In this document: positions 11,521 through 24,400 of the stretch, one piece after another
Position numbering within the stretch: the stretch's first letter is position 1
Layout of the letters: each line of letters opens with the position of its first letter
Origin: Leptasterias polaris
Lineage: Eukaryota > Echinodermata > Asteroidea > Forcipulatida > Asteriidae
Assembly (NCBI GenBank): GCA_037783415.1
Contig: JAZGTN010000015.1
Location: forward strand, 7,637,001-7,701,000
Length of the DNA stretch: 64,000 nt
Direction of reading: 5' to 3'
Program-made: the position numbers and the translations under genes
Notes under the pieces: generated by a model
The model's input: only the letters and a program-made list of their open reading frames with translations
Databases searched by the model: none
Told to the model about the DNA's origin: nothing

Positions 11521-11736
11521 TTATTCGCATCTTGCTTTCTCCTCCATCTGTGTCTTGGCTGGGAAAGGACTTCCTTCAGCGGGCAGAGTCAAGTGTCCGA
11601 CGAGGGTGAGGAAGAGAAACACCCCATAGCCACTAGTCGCCATGCTGGTCATTATGCAGAGAGACACGGGATTTCTAGCCTTGCTTGGTAGAATTCTAAC
11701 AGCATCTACTGTGGATGCCCGTTGAATACACAGCAT
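11521..11736 (-). CDS. Possible short secreted peptide (hypothetical)
   Basis: An inner Met begins MATSGYGVFLFLTLVGHLTL, a good signal peptide: short n-region, hydrophobic core and small residues at PAEG. A short tail SPFPAKTQMEEKARCE and a stop follow. An upstream extension of 31 residues without motifs is open to position 11736, just after a 'caagacag' that looks like a splice acceptor. No homologue is recognised; it could be the precursor of a short peptide, or the end of a split gene. Called from composition only. Confidence 0.3.
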   Translation of the reverse strand: MLCIQRASTVDAVRILPSKARNPVSLCIMTSMATSGYGVFLFLTLVGHLTLPAEGSPFPAKTQMEEKARCE

Positions 11737-12340
11737 CTGTCTTGCTTGAGTGATTCAAGGGAATGTTGGGTACAAAATGTAGTGCAGACGAACACGTCAC
11801 AACGATTACTACTTAAGTATTTATTTGTGGGGAAATTAACAAAAATAAATATGTGGTAAAGTAGAAAGAAACTTGAGTAAATCTTTTGTTTTCTTATGCT
11901 ATAAAGTAGTCAAAGAAAATAATGGATTACGTTTTTAAAGTACAAATTATTTATTAAATTTTATATTATTTGACTAAAACTAACTGGATATCACATTAGT
12001 AGCTAATGGGTTAAATGTTCTGTAGATTTACGCCTTTTCGTTTTTAAATGTCAAATTTATGGTAAAATTTTTTACATATTGCTTTAGTATCTACGTAATT
12101 GATTCAGTTAAATAAAACAAGTCTTGGGAAATAATATTCTACACGTGTTTTACTCTCTTAATGTATAGTCCTCGAGAATTGATTTCCCTTCTATAAAGTA
12201 TGGTTGCTTCCACATAAACAACCCTCTTACGTAACTCACCATTGACCACTCCCTCTGATCGGGGGCCAACATTCTGTGAGCAGAAACTAGTCATTCGGGC
12301 ACTTTGGCACACCTGAGGTACACGTGCCAGGTAGATCATC
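11737..12340. other. Spacer before LDLa gene; promoter not resolved
   Basis: The 600 bp before the proposed ATG at 12341 should hold promoter and 5' UTR. No TATA box at a suitable distance was found. An open frame on the minus strand at 12139-12432 overlaps LDLa exon 1 and is best explained as its shadow. Confidence 0.3.
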
Positions 12341-12487
12341 ATGCCGTTCAAGTCGCGTTTAACGCCGTGCAGAATGACTGGCTGGATTCTGTCGGCCACG
12401 CCCTTAGTTTTGCTGTACATCGCGGTCACCATTCTCTATGTGCTGACGTTTGTTTCTAACCCATGCTGTGACGAACTCGCGGAACAG
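12341..12487 (+). CDS. LDLa gene exon 1: cytosolic stub and signal anchor
   Basis: ATG starts 49 codons: [15 protein letters not shown], then a hydrophobic run of about 23 residues, then [11 protein letters not shown] before gtaaca. It is phase 0 and matches exon 2, whose only open phase is also 0. There is no obvious signal-peptidase site, so a type II anchor is more likely than a cleaved signal peptide. The paired Cys after the membrane could link subunits or be acylated. Confidence 0.6.
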
Positions 12488-15400
12488 GTAACAATAATTG
12501 AGGGGTTTCTGTAGAATATGACGCTTTTTGTTATCTCCCCCAAACAACTTAGAAGCGATATTAGTATTGACTCACAAATCATGTCATTCCAAACTTTCAG
12601 AATAACGATTACAACAAAATTAGAAAGATGGATGTGACAAATTTTTTTTACTCGAATATGAAACAAAATAAACTTATCTGGGTAGCTACATTTGGTCATA
12701 AGTGAGAGGAAAGGGCAGATTAAGTTCTGAGCTTTTGCGATCCTCGGTTGATACGACTCGACTAGTCGACCACACAAATTAATGATCCGCTTATGCAAAA
12801 CTTAGGTTTTTTTTGTTTCCCCTCCGTTATGGAATAGGACCCCGCAACCTTACATTCTCATGCTCCTCCACAACTGTTAAAAAACTAAAATACCATCAAT
12901 TTCCACCATTGCTTGATTCTCAATTTTGTATTTTGGATATTTTATTTATTTGTTTCGTCTCATCCTAACCGCCGTGACTTTGGTGGAATAGCAGTATAAA
13001 AGTGCCCCTGTTACGGGACCGAAGTTATGCGTAGAATGTGGCAGCTCATTGTCAATATCTTTTAGGGCGAACAATGTCTGGCTGTAGAGCAATACAAATA
13101 ATGAACGAAAACGTATAATGAGTCTTTATAAATGAAACGAGGAGCCAGCATCCTGTGCAAATATTTCAACAGTAAATAGCGAAACTAGTAGAAGTTAAAG
13201 GCTGTTTTCCTGATATATTATTCGTATGAAATACACTATCGCTATTCGCCCTGGTAGGACGTCTGTGTATGTTGCACTGTCGCGTTGTATGAAACGGAGG
13301 AATCCAACCCGGGGTTTTACCAATCTTCCCATTGCAGTGTTTCCGTCTGAAACGATCATCTTGTTCGAGAGCATTGGAAATGTTGGATCTTTCGTAAAAT
13401 CTGAAATGGCTTTGCTAGAACAGAATACTGCATTCAATAAAAACAATTTAAACTAAAGGCATACGTGTAGTTCAAAACGAACTATAAAAAATGAAATGAA
13501 CTTGTTTGTCTTTTCCAGTAACAGGTAATTTTGTTACCGGTACAAAGTTTCTTTGCACTTACTCGACTAAGTAGATAAGTGGTTATTTATCAGATTTGTA
13601 TAATTGTTTGTTCTTTACTTTTGTTCTTTTCCTCCCCCCCCTTTCGGATACATTTGATTTAAATGTATATTTTTTGTTGTCTAATGACAAAGAGGTTTTT
13701 CAAATTATGTCAATCTCTACATTGAGACCGATATGATGTCATGGTCAGTTTAACAAACTTGTATTTATTTGCACTGACCAATAATTTCAAAATGCACTCT
13801 TGTTTCCATAGTTCATTCGTTTTACTTGAATAATACGAATATTTTTTTATATTTTTTTCCGGACTATTTTAATTTGTTTATGATGACATTGATGGCATAC
13901 TTTCATTTACTTCACACTGAAATCATAATTTCTTTATTTAATGTGCATAGTGTTTAGCCTATATACGCATTAATATTATTCCAATATAAAACGATATCCT
14001 CTTGACCGAAAAAGGTACATTTGTTTTGATATTTGTATTGTTTTTACAAACCTAACTATCAACCACAGTTTGGACTGTAAAGATTGAGATTGAAATTGTG
14101 CTGGTGTACATCAGCAGACTGGGCATAGTTGTTGGGAGGCATCAATCAACCTAAATGTCCTATATCCTGTTGTTTTATGTCACCCCATTCCAAACTGTTT
14201 GAAGATACTATATTGGAATGCCTGACCATGTTATTGTTGTCTGTGCCTGCTGGCCCCAGTCTTTCTGAATCCCTCACTTTAGTAAATTGGTACAAGTTTT
14301 AGTGAAGACTTCATATATAGGTGGTTGGTTTAAACAAAATGCCTTTGATGATACCATTGCATTAAAAAGGTACAGCCAGTACGGGCATTGATTTTCTCAA
14401 TTCCAAAGCATTGATTTCTACAAACCTAATTTCAGGGGGCTTCGAAGGGAGGTTATACCATTGGTAGTTACTCCAAAAACTAATGACCATAAAAACGTAC
14501 TTGGTGAAGAGCACTGAACAGCTGTTGATAGTTATAACATTGTTAGAAATGACACCTTTTGAAGTAGTGTAGTTTTAGAAAAAGAAGTAAATTTTCACAA
14601 ACAAATTTAAATCTGAGAAAGGTTTTGGCATGAAGCCTTTCTCCGGCATCTCAAAGCACACAATTCTGTGAAACAATAGTGGTGTTTTCTTTCATTATTT
14701 GCTTGCATCTTCGATGAACATTTGACTTTACAATTGATATAGCCCTGCAAAAGTGGAACAACTACAAGTCTCCAACATCAGGATAAAATGTAGTAAAGTG
14801 CCACTGTATTTGATACTCGCATATAGTGTTCATGTTATCAACAATCTAAAACATCCAATGAAGTCGCTTTTCAAATTATACGCATCTGTAAACTTTTGTA
14901 CAGGATTATTTTTAGTTCATTCCTGAATTTTAATTCAAACAAACAGCACTGACTTTGAACTTTTGTCTGGCTCAAAATGTTCTCCTTGGAAGGTACAGAC
15001 ACATTTGTTAATGATATCCAATGGTGTCATGTTTCAAATTTCGCCGTGAAAGAGTATATCAAATAAAAAATTTCCACCATTTTTACTTGAGGGAAGAGAA
15101 GCATTTACCCACTTTAATAAGAGACTCCATCTGAAAATGAGCTTATTACTAAAATTGAATTTGACCTTTGAAACCCTCTTTATTAAAGATGATTTGCGTT
15201 TTTACTTTTTATATTTTTTATTTTTCTATGCAGATTCGACGTATACCAAAAGCAACATCAGAAAATCTTGTAAATAACGATAAAGGTAAGATTTATTAAA
15301 TTATAGTTTCAAAAAAACATTTTGCATTATCTGACTCATTTAAGTTTTATTAGACATAGGCATTTTCCTGTGGTCTCCTCCTCAAATTGTACCTCGCTGG

Positions 15401-18400
15401 AAACACTGGCACCACTCCCGACACACAGCCAGTCTTTCCAGTGTTACTGCTTTCAGTTCGGTGGTCTCACAACCCGACTCATTTAAGCTAAAATGAACCA
15501 TAGTTCCAAAAGGGGGAAAATGGCATAAACTGGATGTGTCACTTTTATAATTCACTACTCCAATGACAGGGTCAAGAGTGAAGCGACTTACACACTCGTG
15601 TGCCAGTAGTCAGTTCCGATGTGATGATGGGCATTGCATACCTTTCACCTTTGTCTGCGATCTGCACCAGAGAGACTGTGTAGGAGGAGAGGTAAGTAGC
15701 GTACAACCAATTAATTAAAGGCAGGATGTACTTTTTTTTTACTTCACAAGTTGATTAATGACCATAAAAACTTACTTGGTAAAGAGCACTATGCGAGCTG
15801 TGAATAATATACAAATTATATTATTATAAACGACCCCCTTAGAAAATAAAATGTGGTTTTAGAGAAAGAGGTTGAGCCAACTTTTATAGACATATTAAAA
15901 AGTTAATTCACAAGTTAAGTATACCATTTTGGAAGGTGCATTCCGGTTTCGGAAGTCCATCCTGATTATCTGTAAATTTTAGATTCTTGTAAAGCTAATG
16001 ATTTTTTGTGTGTGGAGATAATACTAAATAATAACTGTTTTCCTGTTTTTGCATTTTTTTTAGAAAACTTGGACCTTTAGTTACTATATAAAATAGCCAA
16101 ATCACTGACATGGATGAGAATTGACCAAGAGCATCTTTAATTTGCTCAAATGATTTAGAGTCTGTTTGTTGTCGTTAACTCACTATTGAGATGCTAGTCC
16201 ATTGCTTGGTTAGTATTCAGTTTTAACAAGAGTCTCTCTTATTTTCTAGGATGAGAGAAATTGCCACAGTAATGTTTGCAACGAAGAACAGTACCAGTGC
16301 CCAAGTGGGAAATGTATTCCCAGGTATTGGGTATGTGACACTACTAATGATTGCCCAGATGGAGCCGATGAGACGCAGTTATATTGTCAGAGGAGACAGT
16401 GTGCAACTGGACAATTTCGATGCAACACAGGTATGGGCTTTGTCAAAGCGCCGTTAAAACAATGTTCAAAAGTATCATACAGGACTAGTGGAGTTGACGA
16501 AAAAGGCACACACAGTGTTTAGGTTTCGTTTGATTAACCATATAAATTGTGGCTTAATTCGTTGTGAGTCAGGAGAAAATGGTAAAAAATCATGCATAAT
16601 TTCCAGCATGAAACACATTATCCTTAATTTTAGTTGTAACAACCAAAATCAGCTGTTGTATTTTTGTTAAGGTTTACCATGTTTTACAGTTACAGTTTTC
16701 TCGAGTATGAACTCATTTCAGAGGGAAACATTCCACACACAAAATGGTTCTAGTATCAGAGAATCTGACTCTTCATGCAATTCAAAAAGTGTATTGAAAA
16801 AGTATTTGTACCCGGAAATGCGCTGCAATCTTGAGTGATGATGCTTTATAAATGCCATGTATATGTAGAGAACCGTATATTTATCATCTCCCTGACTTGG
16901 TTCTCCCTTTCAGGTTCGTGCTTGCCAATACCATTCAGCTGTGATGGTGAGACAGATTGCAAAGATGGAGAAGACGAGTTGAATTGCCCTGGCTGCTTAT
17001 CGAATGAGTTTCAGTGCAGAGATGGTCAATGCATTTTGTCAACTGAGATATGTAATCGACAGAATGACTGTTCCAGTGGTGAGGACGAGTTGAATTGCCG
17101 CGGTTGCTTGTCGAATGAGTTTCTGTGCAGAGATGATAGATGCATTCTGTCAACTCAGATTTGTAATCGCCAAAATGACTGCTCCAGTGGTGAAGACGAG
17201 TTGAATTGCCCTGGCTGCTTATCGAATGAGTTTCAGTGCAGAGATGGTCAATGCATTTTGTCAACTGAGATATGTAATCGACAGAATGACTGTCCCAGTG
17301 GTGAGGACGAGTTGAATTGCCCCACGAGATGCAGTGTTTACCAGCTACAGGTAGGTTGGGTACAATTTAAGATGGATGGGAAGTATGTGCTCTTTTAAAA
17401 TTTAGTTTTACTTTTTGTTATGAGTTATCGCCTTACATCACAAGGCCAGATGGCCATTTCAAGATGAGGGCTACATAATTAACTGGATTGGGCTGTCAAC
17501 CCAAACCAGCACCTATTCTTGGGACTCACACAGGGTCGCCCCTTTCACAGTTTGTAAGGATGTAATCATGATGACACCACCACAGCTTGGGTCCGGTGAG
17601 CTATACCGCTCGGCAAATGACAAACCACAGAAGTTATGGATAAAGAAAACTGAGTCATGCCTTTAGTAGTAGGGGAAATTGGGTTCAAATCTTGGCTGGT
17701 GTTAAGGCATTGTAATTTTTTTTCATTTGTTATAGCTGCAAGCCAAATAATTCATTTAGGTTTTTGTTTTTTGTTTTTCAAAGTGTGGGAGTAAATGCGT
17801 ATCAGTGGATCACCTTTGTGATGGTGTTGCAGACTGTGTGCAGGGTGAAGATGAGATTCCAGCCACCTGTAATGAATTTGAGGAACTTGGTAAGACATTG
17901 TGTAACAAAGTGCAATTTATACTTGTCTTTGAATTTCAACCAGAAAAAACTGCCGTCGTCTTCTTACTGAACAATCAAGCTGCCTAGAAAAGTCAATGTC
18001 AGAGGTGTATGGTCTTTAGTATTGTTTGGCAATAATGGAGTATTACATAGCCTCAGTTGGGCAAAAGTAAACCACTGTGAAGTGATTCTTTACAAGTGTT
18101 CCATAGTTCCCATTGATGTATAGGTCTACAGTGAGATTTTGTTTGAGAAACAAATCAATAGCGGCCAATGTCGTAGAGCTGGAACCCTGTCATGATCATC
18201 TGAGGAATCATCAGTGACATTGTTTTTTCACAGTTACAAAACCTACAGCAAGTTGAACGTCCTTGATAACCTAGACTTGACGAGGAAGGGGGGGGGGGGT
18301 GTCAGCTCCCGTGGTTATATTTTTTTATGGGCTGGGGAAAACATCTTTACCATATATACCCAGAATACAAAATCTGCCACATGGCTTAGTGTGAGTGTCA

Positions 18401-21400
18401 ACACATGCAGTTCACAAACATTCAACCCTCTAATAAAGTGGAACAGCTTTGCAGTCTCCAATAACCCCCAACCCCATACCCCCAATGGGTCACTGTAACC
18501 AGAGGAAATATAAAACATTGGTGGGATTTTTGTTAGACGGTACTCAGTAAGGGTTAAGCACAACAAGTAGCTGAGCACAACACAATTTTGTTTAACAGAA
18601 TATGGTTACCAGCGAAAAAAACCACCATACTACTGGCACAAGCTGTGACTGTTTTCCTGCTTATTAATGCATAGCAGAAAACTGTTAAAGCAAAATTGTC
18701 TGTTCCCCGCAGCTCTATTATTCCTAGGTTTCATTCAATAATTTGAATTGATGTTTCCTTGAAAACGTTTGTACAGGTTTTGAAATATACCATTTGTCGT
18801 TTTCCCTAGGCAATTGTGATCCGCACTACCAGTTTGCCTGTTACAATGGAAGATGTCTTTCAAGGGAGTATGCATGCGATGGCATTCCACACTGTTTGGG
18901 AGGCGAGGACGAACGACTCTGCTATCAACAAGGTAGACTTTAACTAATGACGTTAGTTTGTTTACCACTTTTCTGAAAGTGGGAAACCATTGTGTCTACT
19001 CGCAGTATGGTGTGCACAACAATGTCAGAGGTGTAGTATGGTCTTTAGTATTGTTTGGCAATAATGGAGTATTACATAGCCTCAGTTGGGCAAAAGTAAA
19101 CCACTGTGAAGTGATTCTTTATAATACAAGTGTTCTATAGTTCCCATTGATGGTATAGTCCTACAGTGAGATTTTGTTTGAGAAACAAATCAATAGCGGC
19201 CAATGTCGTAGAGCTGGAAACCTGTCATGATCATCTGAGGAATCGTCAGTGACATTGTTTTTTCACAGTTACAAAACCTACAGCAAGTTGAACGTCCTTG
19301 ATAACCTAGACTGGACCATACGAGGAAGGGGGGGTATCAGCTCCCGTGGTTATATTTTTGTATGGGCTGGGGAAAACATCTTTACCATATATACCCAGCA
19401 TACAAAATCTGCCACATGGCTTAGCGTGAGTGTCAACACATGCAGTTCACAAACATTCAACCCTCTAATAAAGTGGAACAGCTTTGCAGTCTCCAATAAC
19501 CCCCAACCCCATACCCCCAATGGAAGGTCACTGTAACCAGAGGAAATATAAAACATTGCTGGGATTTTTGTTAGACGGTACTCAGTAAGGGTTAAGCACA
19601 ACAAGTAGCCGAGCACAACACAATTTTGTTTAACAGAATATGGTTACCAGCGAAAAAACCCAACATACTACTGGCACAAGCTGTGACTGTTTTCCTGCTT
19701 ATTAATGCATAGCAGAAAACTGTTAAAGCAAAATTTTCTGTTCCCCCGCAGCTCTATTATTCCTAGGTTTCATTCAATAATTTGAATTGATGTTTCCTTG
19801 AAAACGTTTGTACAGGTTTTGAAATATACCATTTGTCGTTTTCCCTAGGCAATTGTGATCCGCACTACGAGTTTGAATGTTACAATGGAAGATGTCTTTC
19901 ATTGATGTATGCATGCGATGGCGTTCCAGACTGTTTGGGAGGCGAGGACGAACGACTCTGCTATCAACAAGGTAGACTTTAACTAATGACGTTAGTTTGT
20001 TTACCACTTTTCTGAAAGTGGGAAACCATTGTGTCCACTCAACTGTTGGAAATGCGGTAGCCCTACCCGCTCCCAGATACATCACTTGAGCAATGCAGTA
20101 AAACATAATGTGATGTCATCAGTACATGGGTCTAATGGACTATTTTCGTTTGCTCACGGTTTGCAGGGATAACCCTGCTAACCGTGAGCACACAAACTGA
20201 AATGAAAACTTGCGCAGTAAGCACAAAATTTGCCGTTCAGTTCTATGAAATTGGGCCGACCCCATTTGTAACATCACTCAGTAAAACAATTGTTGCTAAT
20301 TCTATATTGTTTCCGAGGTGTAAAGTCAAATACATTGAACTTTTCTAACCACTAAAACATTGTCAAGTATTACACCTTGTTTTTCAAATGGCTTTTACCA
20401 GGAAACAATAGAGGACGGAACGGTGTTCAAATTGGACCTGTTGATCCGAGTAAGTTACATTTTTTGTTTTTGTGTAATGTTAAATTGTGGAAAGTATGAT
20501 GTAATTAGCTGTTCCGACCTAGCTGTCGGAACAGCTTTTGTTTTCGTCGAGATTTTTATTAGCTGTTCCGACTTACTGTCGGAACAAAGTCAGAACAGGT
20601 GTTGTTTTCGTCGAGATTTATATTATTTTTCTTATACATTTGTTTCCGCCTAAATCCCATAGCATTTGTACACGTTTTTTGTATACACCTAATATCCTTG
20701 AGCGTAAATATGAAAGAGTTAGATCCTATATCAAATTGAAGCTTAGTACATGAACTTAACTCTAAATGTGATAAATGTTAAAAATGTTAAAATTCTTAAT
20801 TAATTAGCCACTTAACAGCGAGGTGAATATTTAATTAGCCAACCTTGTTAGCACCATATCTAAAAAAGTATACCCCCGATCGTCAAACTTTTTTCAGTTT
20901 TAGACTTCTGGGATACTGTAGATGTGCCTTTCGGCCTAAAATTACGGACGTCACAATGACGTCATTTATTGCGCGTTTTCGCCGTGTACAAAACACATGG
21001 AGATAGGGAAAACAAATCCGACTTATAGAAACATAATTTTTCAATTAAGCTCAAATTTAACGTCCTAGATTACACAAATGTTTCTTAAAACAAGAAATAT
21101 TTTATTGACGGTCAGTTTAAAAGCATCAAAACTTATTGAAACATTGTCAGTAGAAAAAACCAAAAATTTTCAGGCAAATTTAACGCCTTGGGTACTCTGC
21201 CTAGAATTTGATATGTGTTTATATACGAAAGGAGACAAATTTTAAACTCGTTCAAGTCCGCGACCCATTTATGACCCGTGCCGCACTCAAAGTAATGAAA
21301 TAACAAAGACTTAAGCCTGTAAATGGAAACGATATGGGTGTGTTGTGGCATGGGATCGTTTGCTGTGCAAATCGTGATCGCAATTATTATGGTCAGCATT

Positions 21401-24400
21401 TCGCACCATTTCAAGTGAATTTTTCAACGTTTATCCGAACCGTACAAATGTGAACGTTTAACCGTACGATCTGTCACTTAACCGTGTAACTGTCGCAGGC
21501 TTACGTATAAGCCTGCACATTCACGGTTATTTTTTTTTAAACGTTTAACTGTTTCTAAAAACAGTTGGTGACTCGTGTAACAGCAGTTTCATAAACAACA
21601 TTTCAAGTAAAAAAACCTGTTTACACAACCGGCATGTGATCAAAAACATTGTGTCTTCATTCTTCATTGCAGCATTTTGACTTTGCGCAATCACCCTGCA
21701 AAAGCGAGCATGCGCAATCAAATTGTTGTGGAACGCCCCCTAGCGTTCAATGTTTCTTACAAATATTGCTGCAAGCACAGTTGTATTGAAATAACAAAGA
21801 CTGCGAGTCTGTAAATTGGGAATGATAGGCCTGTGTGTGTGTTTGTTACGCAGCACTTTTTAAGTGAATTTTTCAACGTTTATCCGAACCGTAAGATCTG
21901 TCACTTAACTGTGTAACCGTCACAGGCTTACGTATAAGCCTGAGCATTCACGGTTATTTTTTGTCAACATACCTTTTCTGAAACAGTTGGTGACCCGTCT
22001 AACAGCAGTTTCATAAACAAAATTTCAAGTAAAAAGACCTGTTTACACAACCGTGCATGTGACTAATATCCTAAAGCGTAATATGAAAGAGTTAGATCCT
22101 ATATCAAATTGAAGCTTAGTACGTGAACTTAACTCTCAATGTAAATTTTTTTTAAATTCTTAATTAATTAGCCCATTTACAGCGAGGTGAATATTTAATT
22201 AGCCAATCTTGAGACCACTGTATCTCGAAAAGTATACAACCGATCGTCAAACTTTACTTCCGGGTCAACCGGAAGTGGGACCATCAAGAACTACACACCC
22301 GATTTTCAATTTCTGTTGTTATAAACCCTTTGAGCATTAAATGTTAGACAAGGGTTACCATGACCCCATGTTGACCTTTATTTCTGGTTTAAAAGCTCCT
22401 TTCGAATTAGTATCAGAATGAAGACTAGGTTTTCAGGCACACTTAAGTAAAAAGGGCCTGTCAAAAGTCATCTATCTTGAAATCAGACCAACTTATAGCT
22501 TTGAAGCACTTAATCGAAGCAAAACAACACGGAACAGTTTTGTGTTTGTCGACAAACACTTAATGTCTAGTTCTTTTTGCGCTTCGTCCAGCAACACTTC
22601 TGGGGTGTTAAAATTGATACCATGGGTGTTGTCACATATAGATACCAAAGAGAGAATCAAAATTAACACCAATGTAATTGTTGTGACATAAACTAGTGAT
22701 TTATTTAACACCTTACCGTGTGTAAACTTTGATTCTTGTATATAGGCTATATATGACAACACCCATGTGTCAATTTTAACACCACAGTTTTTGCAGTGTA
22801 ACTGTTCACATTGGTTTTAAACTATGTTGGATACAACTAATCCTTAAAGGGAGTGTACACCTTTGGTATTTACTCCCAAAATTAAAGACCATAAAATCTT
22901 ACTTGGTAAAGAGCACTGGAGGGCTGTTGAAAAATTGTTAGAAATGACACCCTTTGAAGTAATGTAGTTTTAGTTTTAGGTCATTTTCCACCGAAAATTT
23001 CAATCTGATGAAGGCTTCAGGCATGTAGTCTTTCTCAGACATCTGTAAGCATACAATTTTATGCAACGAGGGTGGTTTCTCGATGACCATTTGAGCCTTA
23101 ATTTTCTCAGGTTGTTATTTTATTCATATGTTGGGATACACCAACTTACGATATTGAACTTTGACAATTAAAAACAAATTTCCCCTGCCTTAACGTTGTT
23201 GAGCTCCAGGAGAGTCAAACCACTAACAGGCCTGCCAACATGTGTGTCTTGCAATCGGGGAGTTTTTGTACAACAATCAGGGAGATGTTTAGAGTTATAC
23301 ACTCAACATAACACAGACAAAATTTCCATAATCAGAGAGATTTTTCAAATTTCTCCATCAATACATGGCGCATGATTGGCTTAATTTCAGAAAAAGTTGG
23401 CAGCTCTGCATTAATCTAGGTATTGATATCATGGCTTATTGTCACTGTGATCACTTGTGAAATACAGTCATTAGTTGTGGATGATTTAGGGTTTTTTCCC
23501 CCCATGATAAGAAAAGTGAAAATTTGGTAATAGTGTGATTTTACACATCAGGTTTTCTTGCACATTGGTGTAAGGGTGAAACTTAAGGTATCATTCTTTA
23601 TGCCAGAAATGCAGCTAATACAATTAACAACAAGTGATGAAATTGGTTTAAAAAATAACTGGAACTGGAACTGGAACTTGATCAATCATTTAAGAAATGT
23701 TTAGGTCTGAAGGTTGTAATTGTTTGAAAAATAATTTCGAAAATTGCTCAATCTTAACCACCCTCAAGCATTATTATCCAAAGCCCAAGAAGTGTTCAGG
23801 TTCCATTAAAATCAGTAGATTCTTTTCTCATGTAAATTTATCCTTTTATTTTGCAATGGTTCTTAAAACTAAATTGACTCTTCCCAATTCCAACATGTTG
23901 GGCCATTCCTTCAAACCACATGAGTAAAATGAAAGTAAGTTCCTCTGAATCGGTTCATTCCTGTTTTGTTCTCTTCTAAGTACAGTCAAATTGTGTATTT
24001 GACATAAAAAGTAGCATCCTCTTATACAGGATCCCTTTGCTGCCACTTCCTAGCTTGTATCGGATGTGATCCCTGGCTTTACAGCAGTTACAGGTTGAAT
24101 GGCTTATAACTGGCAACCCCGAACAACGACATTGACAACATAGGAAGACCGCAACATAGGGCTAGATTATGCTCGGTTGTACAGACTGAGGGCCGGCACA
24201 TTATTCTGGAGGTTGCAGGTTCAAGTTCTGCTCGAGTAAATTTTGTTTTTATTGAACCCCAAACATTTTAGGTGTGGTAAAAGAGCTTAGCAGGAAGTTC
24301 ACTTTGCTGAAGGAGAAAGTTCAGATGCTGAAGGAGAAAGTTCAGATGCTGCAAGGACCGCTTGGTGAAGCTGGTAAGTGTTGTTATAATACTCGGTTTT

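Larger units (their letters stand above)
17994..20040 (+). repeat. 1-kb tandem duplication including one LDLa exon
   Basis: Copy 1 is about 17994-19001 and copy 2 about 19020-20040; the exons are 1,039 bp apart. The copies are nearly identical in intron sequence, with small indels in a poly-G run and a few substitutions. Each copy brings one LDLa exon with its acceptor and donor, so the duplication added a module in frame. Confidence 0.9.

Noticed and set aside
12139..12432. 97-codon minus-strand frame
   Set aside because: Overlaps the well-supported LDLa exon 1 on the plus strand, whose phase and donor fit the rest of the gene.
13195..13456. Overlapping frames of 83 and 76 codons on both strands
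   Set aside because: The minus frame looks mildly exon-like, but no splice partner, signal or domain could be found, so no gene is called.
16935..17264. 109-codon minus-strand frame rich in His and Ser
   Set aside because: Complement of the three tandem LDLa repeats; it repeats with the same 111-bp period and has no motif of its own.
18214..19616. Four frames of 87-95 codons, two on each strand
   Set aside because: They lie in the duplicated intron sequence and change frame with the poly-G indel; they are repeat shadows.
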